This document shows positions 7,198-15,182 of a stretch of DNA of 35,399 bases, one piece after another (the stretch's first letter is position 1; every line of letters starts with the position of its first letter). The position numbers and the translations under genes are program-made. The notes under the pieces are model-generated. The model saw only the letters and a list, made by a program, of their open reading frames with translations. It was not told where the DNA came from and searched no databases. The stretch lies in NCBI GenBank assembly GCA_031258305.1, contig JAIRNA010000015.1:1-35399 (forward strand), written 5' to 3'. Origin of the DNA: Treponema sp. GTDB taxonomy: Bacteria > Spirochaetota > Spirochaetia > Treponematales > Breznakiellaceae.

Positions 7198-8198
7198 ACT
7201 ACCTCCTTTCGTCTGCTCTTAATAATCACTTCCCACTGACTTAAAAGCATTCCTACAAGCATTAAGGCGAATCCGAGTAATGTCCAATGCCCAATAGGTT
7301 CAGCCAGAATCAAGACACCGCCTAGCGCCCCGAAACATCCCTCGAAACAGAGGATGATAGTAGCGTGCGCAGGCGGCGCGTCCCTCTGGGCAACGACCTG
7401 CAAGGTGTAAGCTATGCCCACAGAGGCGAGTCCTCCATAAAGTATTGGGATGAGTAGATTGACCATATCAACAGCCGAAGTACTGGCAAACCCTGCGGCT
7501 ATGTCTATGATAGGCTGCCACGCAAATGTCCCCTTTTCGAGTAAGGAAGGCGCGATACCTGCTATAAAGACGTTTATGCGCGGCTCAACAAGAAAGGCAA
7601 AAGGGAAACAAAGGAGACCGCATACTGCGAACTGCCCTGCCGATAGACAAATCGGGTCGTTTCGTAAAACCAGACGGTCAATCAACAGAACATGCGCCGC
7701 CCAGAAAAACGCGCACATGAAGGTGAGTATGTCACCCACATTAATGGCGTGAAGATTGCCGGCCGCGCTCAGGAAATAAAGTCCTACCAGTGTAAAAAGA
7801 GCGCCGACCCACGTCCATCTTCCTGTCTTCTGCCCCCAGAAACTACCGAATATAGGAGTCAGCACCGCGTAAAGGCCGGTAATGAACGCCGCATTTCCGG
7901 CTGTGGTGAACATAAGACCTAACTGTTGGAGCATGACCCCGAAAAAAAGGCAGGTCCCGGCCGCAAGAGACGACAAGAAGAACGTTTTCCCTGAGACACC
8001 CCTGTTTTTCGTAGGATTTTTTTTGGCACGGTAAAATATAATTGGGAGTAGGGAGAGACTGCCCAAACAAAACCGCAGAGCGTTGTACGTGAAGGGCCCC
8101 ACATATTCCATGCCCGACCTCTGCGCCACAAAACCAAATCCCCAAATTAACGCGGTTAGCAGTAATAGAATATCCGCCCGTAATGCTTTTTTATTCAT
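7194..8198 (-). CDS. EamA/DMT-family transporter
   Basis: A 334-residue inner-membrane protein with ten predicted helices in two EamA repeats (about 5-150 and 175-325), beginning DILLLLTALIWGFGFVAQR and containing the family-typical WVGALFTLVGLYFLS and LLGFALMLVGMLLSQW. Drug/metabolite transporters of this kind export or exchange amino acids and other small metabolites; the substrate is unknown. The ATG at 8198 has a weak GAGAAG site about 10 nt away and a promoter with a leader of about 25-30 nt. It is coupled to the DJ-1 gene. Confidence 0.93.
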   Translation of the reverse strand: MNKKALRADILLLLTALIWGFGFVAQRSGMEYVGPFTYNALRFCLGSLSLLPIIFYRAKKNPTKNRGVSGKTFFLSSLAAGTCLFFGVMLQQLGLMFTTAGNAAFITGLYAVLTPIFGSFWGQKTGRWTWVGALFTLVGLYFLSAAGNLHAINVGDILTFMCAFFWAAHVLLIDRLVLRNDPICLSAGQFAVCGLLCFPFAFLVEPRINVFIAGIAPSLLEKGTFAWQPIIDIAAGFASTSAVDMVNLLIPILYGGLASVGIAYTLQVVAQRDAPPAHATIILCFEGCFGALGGVLILAEPIGHWTLLGFALMLVGMLLSQWEVIIKSRRKEVV

Positions 8199-8229
8199 AG
8201 TGAATTTTCTTCTCTAAAGAATTGCATAG

Positions 8230-8258
8230 ATTATATACAATAGCCGTCAAAAAGTCTA
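8230..8258 (-). promoter_or_regulatory. promoter of the DMT transporter/DJ-1 operon
   Basis: TATAAT (8230-8235) is perfect. TAGACT (8253-8258), 17 bp upstream, matches the -35 consensus at four of six positions. Confidence 0.6.
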
Positions 8259-8384
8259 TATCCTTATAAGAATTCACATGATATAATATTAACTATCAGA
8301 CAATGATAAATGAAGCGATTGATTTATTGAGCGGTACTATTTCAAACCCCGGATGAACTTCTAAGGTTCACCAGCTTCATCGTG

Positions 8385-9179
8385 TTAATGACTTCTGAGA
8401 AACCATGCAATCACATAGAAGAGGTATATATGGGCGGGGTAAAAGATATAGAAAAAATATTTGCTTCCTCGTCCCCGCTGCCCGTTGTAGAGAAGTAAAG
8501 GAACGGCTGCGGCGGCCATGAGCCACTGAAAATTCCCAGAACCCCTTGAGCTATACCAGGAGAAAGCGCTGATAACCAATAGTACGCCAATCTGGACAAG
8601 CCGGTATTTCCGCAGAAGATAAAAGAGGATCCCCATAATTACCAGAACAAACCCGCCTTCTACAGAGATAAGATTAGGGATAAAGAGCAGTATCATGGCT
8701 GCCATCTGATTGCTATTGCTCAAAGACAGGAGCATGGCTAAACCGACGATAAAAGGCAGGATCATTCCTCCTATCGACAGAATGATTGCTCCTACTCTTT
8801 TCTCTCTATAACCTTCTCGGAGGATTTCAATCATCCACATATAAAAGGCGGCCATAAAGAGGGTGCTGAAAATATTGTTGATCAAGGCTATTTCTTCCAT
8901 AGGCATAATGGAAGAAAGGAAGCGGTTCATACTAGACATAAAGAAAGAACCGACGAGAAGCTGCAACAGATATTGCTTCCGTCTCCGCGTATAATAGAAC
9001 CCTTCGGCGCAGAGAAAGATGAACAGCACCGACACCGGCCTGCCAAACCAACTCAACCATAACGGCGCGCCCTGGGTTATAAACATTTGATGCAGATGGT
9101 CCATCGTCATCAATACAATACCAATTATCTTAATGGCGGTTCCTGACAATATGCGCCCTTTGTTTCTTTCTATAAACAA
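8385..9179 (-). CDS. TraX-family membrane protein
   Basis: A 264-residue polytopic membrane protein with about seven or eight segments. The N-terminal signature ALKIIGIVL-type helix, then MTMDHLHQMF, WFGRPVSVLFIFLCAEGFYYT and RRRKQYLLQLLVGSFFM, is that of the TraX family, named for the F-pilin acetylase; most chromosomal members are uncharacterised and probably acylate polysaccharide or protein at the membrane. The start is a TTG at 9177-9179 with AAGGAG 6 nt upstream. It lies 23 nt after the GH30 glycosidase gene, so the two are probably cotranscribed. That fits work on an extracellular or surface glycan, but this is inference. Confidence 0.82.
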   Translation of the reverse strand: MFIERNKGRILSGTAIKIIGIVLMTMDHLHQMFITQGAPLWLSWFGRPVSVLFIFLCAEGFYYTRRRKQYLLQLLVGSFFMSSMNRFLSSIMPMEEIALINNIFSTLFMAAFYMWMIEILREGYREKRVGAIILSIGGMILPFIVGLAMLLSLSNSNQMAAMILLFIPNLISVEGGFVLVIMGILFYLLRKYRLVQIGVLLVISAFSWYSSRGSGNFQWLMAAAAVPLLLYNGQRGRGSKYFFYIFYPAHIYLFYVIAWFLRSH

Positions 9180-9202
9180 ATCTTTCTCCTTATATCATAA
9201 GT

Positions 9203-11110
9203 TTATTTTGCCGCGCCGTACTTCGCAAACGAGACGGACACGATACTTTCCGGCGCAAGTATAAGCGTCGCGGTCTTTCCGTCTAAAGAGACGGATTTGT
9301 CCTGCATAGTGGCGGTTTCGGTCGTTTCTACAGCGGAAAGACCAGTCGGCGGCGCGGGCAGGTTTATTTCCGCTTGGGATTCGGTTTTCCCTCTGTTGAT
9401 GAGAACGAGGCTTATATCATAGTCCGATTCGTAAGCCGAAACCAATACATTTTCGTTACCAGAGATGTCGGCTTCAATGCGTTGTTTTCCAGTTGCGTAT
9501 TGCGCGTAATGCGACATGACATATCCGCGTTTCGTTACCTGCCCGGACACAGAACCGTACTCACCATCCCCAATCATACTATAGAAACGCTTCAAATACC
9601 ACCACATATAGGCGTTGAAATCGGCAAGCATACTTTTATGTATCTCTTGAGCCGCGGTAAGCGCCGCGGTCCACGTTATATCATGAGGAAAATCTCCTTG
9701 TGTGTTGAGAAGATGTTCCGTCATCCAAACTTCTTTCCCTTTTTCCGCTGCCAAGAGATAAGGGAACAGTCCGCCGTCGTAAATATGCCCTCCGATGATG
9801 TCGAACTTGTTCACCGCGTCCGTATCGTTCAACAGAGGATCCGTAAAAGATCGCTTGAATTGAAAAGATTCACCCGGAATGATCTTGACATCGCCGATAC
9901 TTCGCCCGTAATTCCGCGTGAAGTTCAGCATTTGTTCCGGCGACCAATCGCAACTATCATAATTTACGTTGATGTCAGGCTCATTCTGAAAGGAGATCGC
10001 ATCAACCTTCACGCCGCCAGCGTCCATATAATCGACAAAGGCTTTGAGATGCGCCGCATATTCCGCGTAATATTCCGGCAGAAGGTAGCCGCCGGTTGTA
10101 GAGCCGTTGCTTTTGAGTTCCGCGGGCGGCGTCCACGGGCTTGCCAGAATGATTGCCCCATAGGATTGGGCTTTCTTTGCAATGGCTACACTATCAGCCC
10201 ATTTGTTCTTATCCGGATAAATCATGATTCTGAATAGGGAGTAGCCCAGTCCGTTATTCCCAAACATTACGGTTATGTCGTCTTCCGTGAGAGGCGGGGA
10301 AGACCAAGCGTTTGACATACCGCCGAATCCTCTGACCTGTTGTCTCTTCTTCGCCGTGTCTACGGAGATGGAGACCGGCCCGCCCGGTAGCAACGCCGTA
10401 TCTTTTGTTTCTATTATGGAAGAAACCGTTTCACGGTGCAGTTCTGCTATACCGTCCGTATAACCGGCGAAAGCGGGTTTATCACCGTCAGTCGGCGCGA
10501 CCGTCTTTGCGCCGCTCTCATCGCTCAACACGACGTTTTTCACATGATAGGTAAAACTCTGGTCCGCATCTCCGGTCCCTAACCCGAGGCCAAAATAGAA
10601 GTCTCCGTCCGCCACCGAGTCGGGGAAATGATCGCTCTGGTAATTCGGATGTCGTTTGCCGTTGAGCGGAAACTCCACGGTGAACCACGCGCCAGGTCCC
10701 GCGTTCCCGGATATCGCGTCAAGACTAACATTGGAGCCGAATACGTTGCTGACGAGGTAGGGTCCATTTTTGTCCGCGTCTCCCGAAGCGAAATCAATAA
10801 AGGCGAACCCATTCGCGTCCATAAAATCCGCGTATTGATAGGGTCCGTAGGCTCTCGCGCGCGCTGTTTTGGCGTAATTCTCTTCGTCTACCAGAAATTG
10901 CGCCGTCAATTTTGAGTATACGCCGAAACTAGCTCCCTCAGGCAGGGTAAATTTATAGACCGCTACCGCGCCGTTAATTACGGTGATTTTTTCCACCGTC
11001 TCTCCCGATTGAGAGGTCTGTCTGCCGCTCGTGGCGCATGCCGTAACGGCGCACGCTGACAGCGCCGTTACCAGCGCCAAAACTGAAACCAAATTTTGCT
11101 TTTTCGTCAT
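9203..11110 (-). CDS. GH30-family glycoside hydrolase lipoprotein
   Basis: A 635-residue exported protein. The signal peptide ends in a lipobox (TALSAC, Cys20), so it is probably anchored in a membrane. Residues about 40-200 form a beta-rich domain resembling a carbohydrate-binding module. The catalytic GH30 domain starts near QQVRGFGGMSNAW and carries the acid/base Glu377 in SFQNEPDIN and the probable nucleophile Glu465 in VWMTEH. Later segments YMWWYLKRFYSMIGDG and KRGYVMSHYAQY are typical of glucuronoxylanase-type members, so xylan or a related glucan is a likely substrate. A short C-terminal beta domain ends the protein. ATG 11110 was chosen: the -10 box ends 7 nt upstream, which implies a leaderless mRNA. 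It lies in an operon with the TraX-like gene. Confidence 0.9.
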   Translation of the reverse strand: MTKKQNLVSVLALVTALSACAVTACATSGRQTSQSGETVEKITVINGAVAVYKFTLPEGASFGVYSKLTAQFLVDEENYAKTARARAYGPYQYADFMDANGFAFIDFASGDADKNGPYLVSNVFGSNVSLDAISGNAGPGAWFTVEFPLNGKRHPNYQSDHFPDSVADGDFYFGLGLGTGDADQSFTYHVKNVVLSDESGAKTVAPTDGDKPAFAGYTDGIAELHRETVSSIIETKDTALLPGGPVSISVDTAKKRQQVRGFGGMSNAWSSPPLTEDDITVMFGNNGLGYSLFRIMIYPDKNKWADSVAIAKKAQSYGAIILASPWTPPAELKSNGSTTGGYLLPEYYAEYAAHLKAFVDYMDAGGVKVDAISFQNEPDINVNYDSCDWSPEQMLNFTRNYGRSIGDVKIIPGESFQFKRSFTDPLLNDTDAVNKFDIIGGHIYDGGLFPYLLAAEKGKEVWMTEHLLNTQGDFPHDITWTAALTAAQEIHKSMLADFNAYMWWYLKRFYSMIGDGEYGSVSGQVTKRGYVMSHYAQYATGKQRIEADISGNENVLVSAYESDYDISLVLINRGKTESQAEINLPAPPTGLSAVETTETATMQDKSVSLDGKTATLILAPESIVSVSFAKYGAAK

Positions 11111-11117
11111 ATATAAC

Positions 11118-11146
11118 ATAATAGCTGATTTTCAGCCTTTTGTCAA
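11118..11146 (-). promoter_or_regulatory. sigma-70 promoter of the GH30 gene (leaderless)
   Basis: TTGACA (11141-11146), a 17-bp spacer and TATTAT (11118-11123). The ATG at 11110 begins 7 nt after the -10 box, so transcription should start at or within a base of the start codon. No Shine-Dalgarno site is present. Confidence 0.82.
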
Positions 11147-11165
11147 TATATGTATCTTCGCCCGC

Positions 11166-11194
11166 TTGACAAACGAGCAGGCGCCCGCTATACT
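11166..11194 (+). promoter_or_regulatory. sigma-70 promoter upstream of the DUF4469 gene
   Basis: TTGACA (11166-11171), a 17-bp spacer and TATACT (11189-11194). It is followed after exactly 6 nt by the ATG of a short ORF and is divergent from the GH30 promoter. Confidence 0.85.
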
Positions 11195-11200
11195 TTCTCT

Positions 11201-11305
11201 ATGAATACGAAACAGATCGTTGCAAAAATTTACTTTTCCACGCGCAGGGTGCGGCCGACATCGCGTTGCAACGGATGTACGCTTATGACCCCCCCCCCCC
11301 ACTAA
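11201..11305 (+). CDS. leaderless short ORF containing a C12 tract
   Basis: The ATG lies 6 nt after a near-consensus -10 box, the same spacing as for gyrB and tyrS. The ORF encodes 34 residues (MNTKQIVAKIYFSTRR at the start, CNGCTLMTPPPH at the end) and runs through the C12 tract at 11289-11300. With one C fewer it would continue to a TGA at 11394-11396 and overlap the start of the DUF4469 gene by 8 nt. With one C more it would end at a TAG a few codons before that gene. It may be a regulatory leader peptide; its product resembles nothing I know. Confidence 0.4.
   Translation: MNTKQIVAKIYFSTRRVRPTSRCNGCTLMTPPPH
11289..11300 (+). repeat. poly(C) tract, 12 C
   Basis: Twelve consecutive C in the transcribed leader of the DUF4469 gene, 89 nt before its ATG and inside the short ORF at 11201-11305. 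The length is the same as the tract at 2691-2702. Confidence 0.95.
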
Positions 11306-11388
11306 CACCTCGTATAATTCATATACAGACCTTTTACGCCGTCAACACGGCATGCTCATTATCTCATTATGTAGATTAGGAGGACTCT

Positions 11389-12111
11389 ATGCTTGAATAC
11401 TGTTTAGAAATAAACGAACTGACAAGCGAGCCGGACGATATGCGCGCCCAAGCGGTGAACGTCATATCCCACAACCAGACGGTTATTATTGACCGTATTC
11501 TCAAGATAGGCGCGGGTCTGACCCGCAGCGACGTGCTTTCGGTACTAGAGGCGGAGAAACAAGTCATTTGCGAGATGCTGGCCGAAGGCGGCGCCGTTAC
11601 CACAGACTTGTTCAACGCCTTTCCCAGTATCCAGGGCGTATTTAGCGGAGTGGAAGACACTTTTGATCATAAGCGGCACCGCGTCAAGATACACCTATCG
11701 GCCGGCATCGGGCTGCGGGGTATTGAGGAGCAGGTGAAGACGAAGAAGTCCCTGCCCGGGCAGAGTGGGGCGTATATTACATCGGTAACGGATGTGAAGA
11801 CCGGCTCGGTGAACTATCTGCTGACGCCGGGGCGGAACCTGCGCATAAACGGGAGCAAGCTGAAGCTTGTAGGGGAGGATCCGTCCGTAGGGGTCTATTT
11901 TATCGCCGCGGATGGTTCCTCGGTGAAGGTAGATTCCACAGACATAGCGGAGAACAAGCCATCCGAAGTGATAGTGGTGATTCCTGCCCTGGGGGCAGGG
12001 TCCTATACCTTGCGGCTTATTACGCAATATTCAGGGAGTAGTACGCTGGTCAAGAAGCCGCATACGGCGGAGTGCGGCGCGGCGCTGACCGTGCTTGGCT
12101 CGCAGGCGTAG
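11389..12111 (+). CDS. HU-like/DUF4469 domain protein
   Basis: A 240-residue protein. Residues about 1-125 look like the HU/IHF-type DNA-binding domain found in DUF4469 proteins (helical start with RAQAVNVISHNQTVII, then a strand-rich arm with HRVKIHLSAGIGLRG). Residues about 130-238 match the Ig-like DUF4469 domain (LLTPGRNLRINGSKLKLVG, ENKPSEVIVVIP, GAGSYTLRLITQYS). Such proteins are common in Bacteroidetes and their function is unknown; the family assignment is from memory of these motifs. The start at 11389 is certain: TAGGAGG lies 6 nt upstream. Expression may depend on the C12 leader. A palindromic repeat array begins in its stop codon and a terminator follows. Confidence 0.78.
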   Translation: MLEYCLEINELTSEPDDMRAQAVNVISHNQTVIIDRILKIGAGLTRSDVLSVLEAEKQVICEMLAEGGAVTTDLFNAFPSIQGVFSGVEDTFDHKRHRVKIHLSAGIGLRGIEEQVKTKKSLPGQSGAYITSVTDVKTGSVNYLLTPGRNLRINGSKLKLVGEDPSVGVYFIAADGSSVKVDSTDIAENKPSEVIVVIPALGAGSYTLRLITQYSGSSTLVKKPHTAECGAALTVLGSQA

Positions 12112-12222
12112 TATCGAGACATCCGATAGCGCAGCATCGAGACGCTCGACGGCATAGTATCGAGCCTTTCGATAGCGTAGTATCGAGGCGCTCGACGCCG
12201 TAGTATCGAAAGGCTCGACCGC
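12108..12222. repeat. palindromic 23-bp tandem repeat, 5 copies
   Basis: Units begin at 12108, 12131, 12154, 12177 and 12200 with the form GTAGTATCGAG, a variable 3-6 nt, then TCGA and GC. Each unit holds an inverted repeat (for example ATCGAGCCTTTCGAT), so each can form a small hairpin. A degraded sixth copy (GGCCGAGCCTCAC) may follow. The array starts inside the stop codon of the upstream gene. Confidence 0.88.
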
Positions 12223-12250
12223 ATAAGGCCGAGCCTCACAAAGGCTAATC

Positions 12251-12270
12251 AAGAGAGCAATCTCTTTTTT
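12251..12270 (+). terminator. rho-independent terminator after the DUF4469 gene
   Basis: AAGAGA-GCAA-TCTCTT has a 6-bp stem with a GNRA-type loop, and the T run begins within the stem and continues to 12270. The stem is short and AU-rich, so read-through into the next gene is likely. Confidence 0.55.
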
Positions 12271-12275
12271 ACGCA

Positions 12276-12321
12276 CCGCCCCGTAGGGGCGGGATACAGG
12301 GCGGCTGGGTCCCCAGCCGCC
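12276..12321 (+). promoter_or_regulatory. two GC-rich hairpins in the leader of the modular lipoprotein gene
   Basis: CCGCCCC-GTA-GGGGCGG (12276-12292) has a perfect 7-bp stem. GGCGGCTGG-GTCC-CCAGCCGCC (12300-12321) has a perfect 9-bp stem that ends 5 nt before the ribosome binding site. No separate promoter was found for the downstream gene, so these may protect or regulate a read-through transcript. Confidence 0.5.
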
Positions 12322-12340
12322 TTCCAAAAGGAGGATGACT

Positions 12341-14917
12341 ATGATGTTATCCAAACGATTTATGATGGGAATACTCGGCATGGCCCTGGTATTCGGGTAC
12401 GTGGGTATCGGCTGTGATACCGGGAACGGAGACAATGGAAAGCCCGGTACGACGGTTGATACGTCGGCGCTGACGGCGGGCATCGCCGCGGCGAACACCG
12501 CGAAAGCAGGCGTGGTGGTCGGCGAAAAGGCAACGGTCGCGGCGGGTCTGAAATATGTCAGCCACGATGCGATGACTGTTTTTGATGCCGCGATTGCAAC
12601 GGCGGAAGCGGTGAAAAACAAGGACTCCGCGAGTCAGGCTGAGGTGGACGCTGCGGTACAGACGTTAAGCGCCGCGGTTGCTGCCTTTACTGCGGCCGTC
12701 AAGACGGACGGGGAGAAAACGAGCGGTTTCAGCGCGTCCGAATTGACCGCTTTGATTGAAACGGCAAGCGCCGCGAAGGCGGGCGTGGTAATCAGTACGG
12801 ACGGGACAGACCAGCCGTCCAGCGTGTACTGGGTTACGCAGGCCGTTGAGGACGCCTTTAACGCGGCGGTTACCGCGGCTCAAAGCGCGACGGACGCTGA
12901 CCGCGACGCCACGTACAGCGCTCTGGTAAACGCGATAAACACGTTCAACGCGGCGAAACAGGCGGGCAGCAAGGCAAACACCGTAACTATTACCGGCTTG
13001 TCCGACTACAACGGCTGGGTTCTTTACGTCTACCTTACCCAATCCCCAAAACTGACCGGAGATTTTGTAAGCGTCGGCGTCGGAACCGTACGAAACGGGT
13101 TGGTAACGGTGAGCTTGGCAAACGCACGCGACGGCAGCCCGTGGGCGGGAACCGGCTCCTGGTATGTGGCGTATATGGTGGTGAACTGGGTAAATCCCGC
13201 TGTCAATATCAGCAAAAGCGCGCACACGTTTACCGGCGGCAGTGTGAGCGTCCCCTTTTCGTCCTTCCAGACGCCGGAAATAGAGCCGGCCGGGCACCTC
13301 ACCGGAAGCGTTACCTTGACCAACGCCCCCGCTTCCCGCCCGCAGATTAAGCTATACGCGGCATATTATTATAAGAACGTCTATGTATCTGTAGACCTGG
13401 TGGGAGCGGGAGCTACGGTCCAAGACGACGGCTCTTTCTCCCTTCCTTTCACCCAGAGATTCTTGGACGATGTGCACGACGAAGCGCAAAGCGTTGATTT
13501 TTGGATGGTTGTCGGGTCTGGCGAAAACAAGTACTATCTCTACCTGAACGAAAGCTCCTGCACGGTTACGACAGCCGATCTGTCCGGCGGCAATCTGGAT
13601 GTGGGCAGTCTCGGGGAGGCAAGCCTCGGGTCCATTACGTTGAGCGGAACCTTAAAGGTGAACGATGGGGGACAGCCGGTACCGCGGGTGACTATATGGA
13701 CATCCGGCAGCACTGAGGAGAGCTTTTCTTCACCGCAGGTCACCGGCCAGGACTGGTCCCTGACCATACCCGCCTTGGATGGAAGCACGGTAGCTTTCTC
13801 GGTAGACTGCTATGATACGAGCGGCAACATGCTTTACGCTACTACATTGTATCCCGAGGAGACCGCTCATGTCTCCGGTACGTCAATAAGCGGCATCGTT
13901 TTGGACATCGGCGACATCAGCGTGGGGCGCATGAGCGGCACCATAACGTTTACCGATATGCCCAGTCCGCCGCCCTACAAGATATATATAGGCGCGTCCT
14001 TTCAGGATAGTGATAACGGCTATTACGCTTTTGACGGCGATGTTACGGTAGACGGGAGCAACGGTACCTGGACGATTCCCCCTGATGCCGTGTTCCTCGC
14101 GGCGCTTGACCGGGGAGAGCAAGAGGTGGAGTTCCGGGTGTATGTAGGGTTCAATCGGGATGGAAGCCTCGTCCCATTCGCCTCTATAGAAAAAACCATA
14201 AGCAAGAACACGCTTGCCAATATTGATTTGGGGAGCGTCAGTCTGGCCACCCTTACCTTGAGGGGAACGCTTAACGTAACGTTTAACGGGCAGCCGGTTC
14301 CCCGTGTAAACATTGACGTGTACGACGAGCATGGACGGCTCGGTTCTGGAACCTTTACTGCCTCCGGCGCCGATGCTCCCTGGACAATGCACCTACCAGC
14401 GCCCGATTCTCCGACAGACCTGAGCTTCTCCGTGTACGGTTATACAGAAAATTACGGCGAACTTTTTAGCGCGGATGATGTTGCAACCGTCTCTCAGGCG
14501 TCAAGCGGCGTTATCTCGAACATCGCCATCATGTACCACTATGAACTGTCCATGCCGTCTTCAGCAACGCAGCTGGCGCTTGACACCTGGACGGAAGGCA
14601 CCTTGAATTCGAGAGAAGAAGCCTGGTACCAGTTCACGTCAGACGGAAGCGACTATTATGTAAGCTGGAATGATTCGTATGAGGGAGACGGCTCAAAAAC
14701 CGCGGATCTAGAGGTAAGCGCCTATACCAGCGCGGGCATCCCGCTCTTTGCCACAGATTCCGGCTGGACAAGGCCGAGCGTCATTTCAGGTCAAAGCGGG
14801 ACGATATATATAAAGGTCGATCCGCGATGGAGAGCCGGTACGTACGCGCTCAAGCTTTCTAAATCCAGCGCCGGTAATGGGTCCGGCAGGTCCGCGCTCA
14901 AACGGGCGTTAAAGTAG
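12341..14917 (+). CDS. large modular surface lipoprotein
   Basis: An 858-residue lipoprotein with a signal peptide ending near Cys23 (GYVGIGC, then a Gly/Asp/Asn-rich linker). Two Ala-rich helical FIVAR-like modules follow (about 37-120 and 125-205; shared core ANTAKAGVVV / ASAAKAGVVI). Next come alternating beta domains: a GHLTGSVTLT / GRMSGTITFT type and a GTLxVxxxGQPVPRV type, each present twice, so the architecture is duplicated. The C-terminus (about 750-845) resembles a pre-peptidase C-terminal-like domain (EAWYQFTSDGSDYYV, AGTYALKLS). It probably lies on the cell surface and binds carbohydrate or protein; no catalytic motif is visible. The start at 12341 is set by AGGAGG 6 nt upstream. 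Termite-gut treponemes carry proteins of this general kind (recollection). Confidence 0.82.
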   Translation: MMLSKRFMMGILGMALVFGYVGIGCDTGNGDNGKPGTTVDTSALTAGIAAANTAKAGVVVGEKATVAAGLKYVSHDAMTVFDAAIATAEAVKNKDSASQAEVDAAVQTLSAAVAAFTAAVKTDGEKTSGFSASELTALIETASAAKAGVVISTDGTDQPSSVYWVTQAVEDAFNAAVTAAQSATDADRDATYSALVNAINTFNAAKQAGSKANTVTITGLSDYNGWVLYVYLTQSPKLTGDFVSVGVGTVRNGLVTVSLANARDGSPWAGTGSWYVAYMVVNWVNPAVNISKSAHTFTGGSVSVPFSSFQTPEIEPAGHLTGSVTLTNAPASRPQIKLYAAYYYKNVYVSVDLVGAGATVQDDGSFSLPFTQRFLDDVHDEAQSVDFWMVVGSGENKYYLYLNESSCTVTTADLSGGNLDVGSLGEASLGSITLSGTLKVNDGGQPVPRVTIWTSGSTEESFSSPQVTGQDWSLTIPALDGSTVAFSVDCYDTSGNMLYATTLYPEETAHVSGTSISGIVLDIGDISVGRMSGTITFTDMPSPPPYKIYIGASFQDSDNGYYAFDGDVTVDGSNGTWTIPPDAVFLAALDRGEQEVEFRVYVGFNRDGSLVPFASIEKTISKNTLANIDLGSVSLATLTLRGTLNVTFNGQPVPRVNIDVYDEHGRLGSGTFTASGADAPWTMHLPAPDSPTDLSFSVYGYTENYGELFSADDVATVSQASSGVISNIAIMYHYELSMPSSATQLALDTWTEGTLNSREEAWYQFTSDGSDYYVSWNDSYEGDGSKTADLEVSAYTSAGIPLFATDSGWTRPSVISGQSGTIYIKVDPRWRAGTYALKLSKSSAGNGSGRSALKRALK

Positions 14918-14928
14918 GCGGAAGCCCT

Positions 14929-15015
14929 GCTTGCGGTGTCTGACACCGCAAGCGTCTGACACAGAAAGCGTCTGACACCGCAAGTGTGTCTGACACCCCG
15001 GAAGTGCCTGACACC
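14929..15015. repeat. GTCTGACAC motif cluster, 5 copies
   Basis: GTCTGACAC(C) occurs at 14938, 14954, 14970 and 14988, and as GCCTGACACC at 15006, spaced 16-18 bp. The first copy sits in a 25-nt near-perfect palindrome (GCTTGCGGTGTC-T-GACACCGCAAGC, 14929-14953). The same motif is the core of the large array at 34058-35296, about 20 kb away. Confidence 0.85.
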
Positions 15016-15016
15016 C

Positions 15017-15051
15017 GCCCGTAGTGTAAACTTTGCGCTACGGGCTTTTTT
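15017..15051 (+). terminator. rho-independent terminator of the modular lipoprotein gene
   Basis: GCCCGTAG (15017-15024) pairs with CTACGGGC (15038-15045), and TTTTTT follows directly. This is the clearest intrinsic terminator in the window. Confidence 0.9.
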
Positions 15052-15100
15052 GTGTATAAAGCGGCGTCATTGCGGGCATGTCGATGCGTTTCGGGATTCC

Positions 15101-15129
15101 TTGACAAGGAAACGCGATAATGGTAAGCT
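15101..15129 (+). promoter_or_regulatory. sigma-70 promoter of the queuosine-precursor transporter
   Basis: TTGACA (15101-15106), a 17-bp spacer and TAAGCT (15124-15129). The expected start near 15136 places the riboswitch aptamer at the very 5' end of the mRNA. Confidence 0.72.
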
Positions 15130-15139
15130 ATGAACATTC

Positions 15140-15177
15140 CGCGGTATCCTCGTAACCCGCGTAAACAAAACAAGGAG
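15140..15177 (+). promoter_or_regulatory. preQ1-I riboswitch
   Basis: P1 is CGCGG (15140-15144) with CCGCG (15157-15161). The loop ends in GTAAC, whose C15156 is at the position that pairs with the ligand in known preQ1-I aptamers. The A-rich tail TAAACAAAACAAGG is almost identical to the tail of the Thermoanaerobacter tengcongensis preQ1-I aptamer as I remember it. TCCT (15147-15150) can pair with AGGA (15173-15176) in the AAGGAG ribosome binding site, forming the P2 pseudoknot. Ligand binding would therefore hide the ribosome binding site and turn off the transporter. The gene it precedes is a queuosine-precursor transporter, which fits the ligand. Confidence 0.88.
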
Positions 15178-15182
15178 TTTTT

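Noticed and set aside
9374-10237. 287-codon open frame antisense to the GH30 gene
   Set aside because: It has no ribosome binding site or motif and is fully explained by the GH30 coding region.
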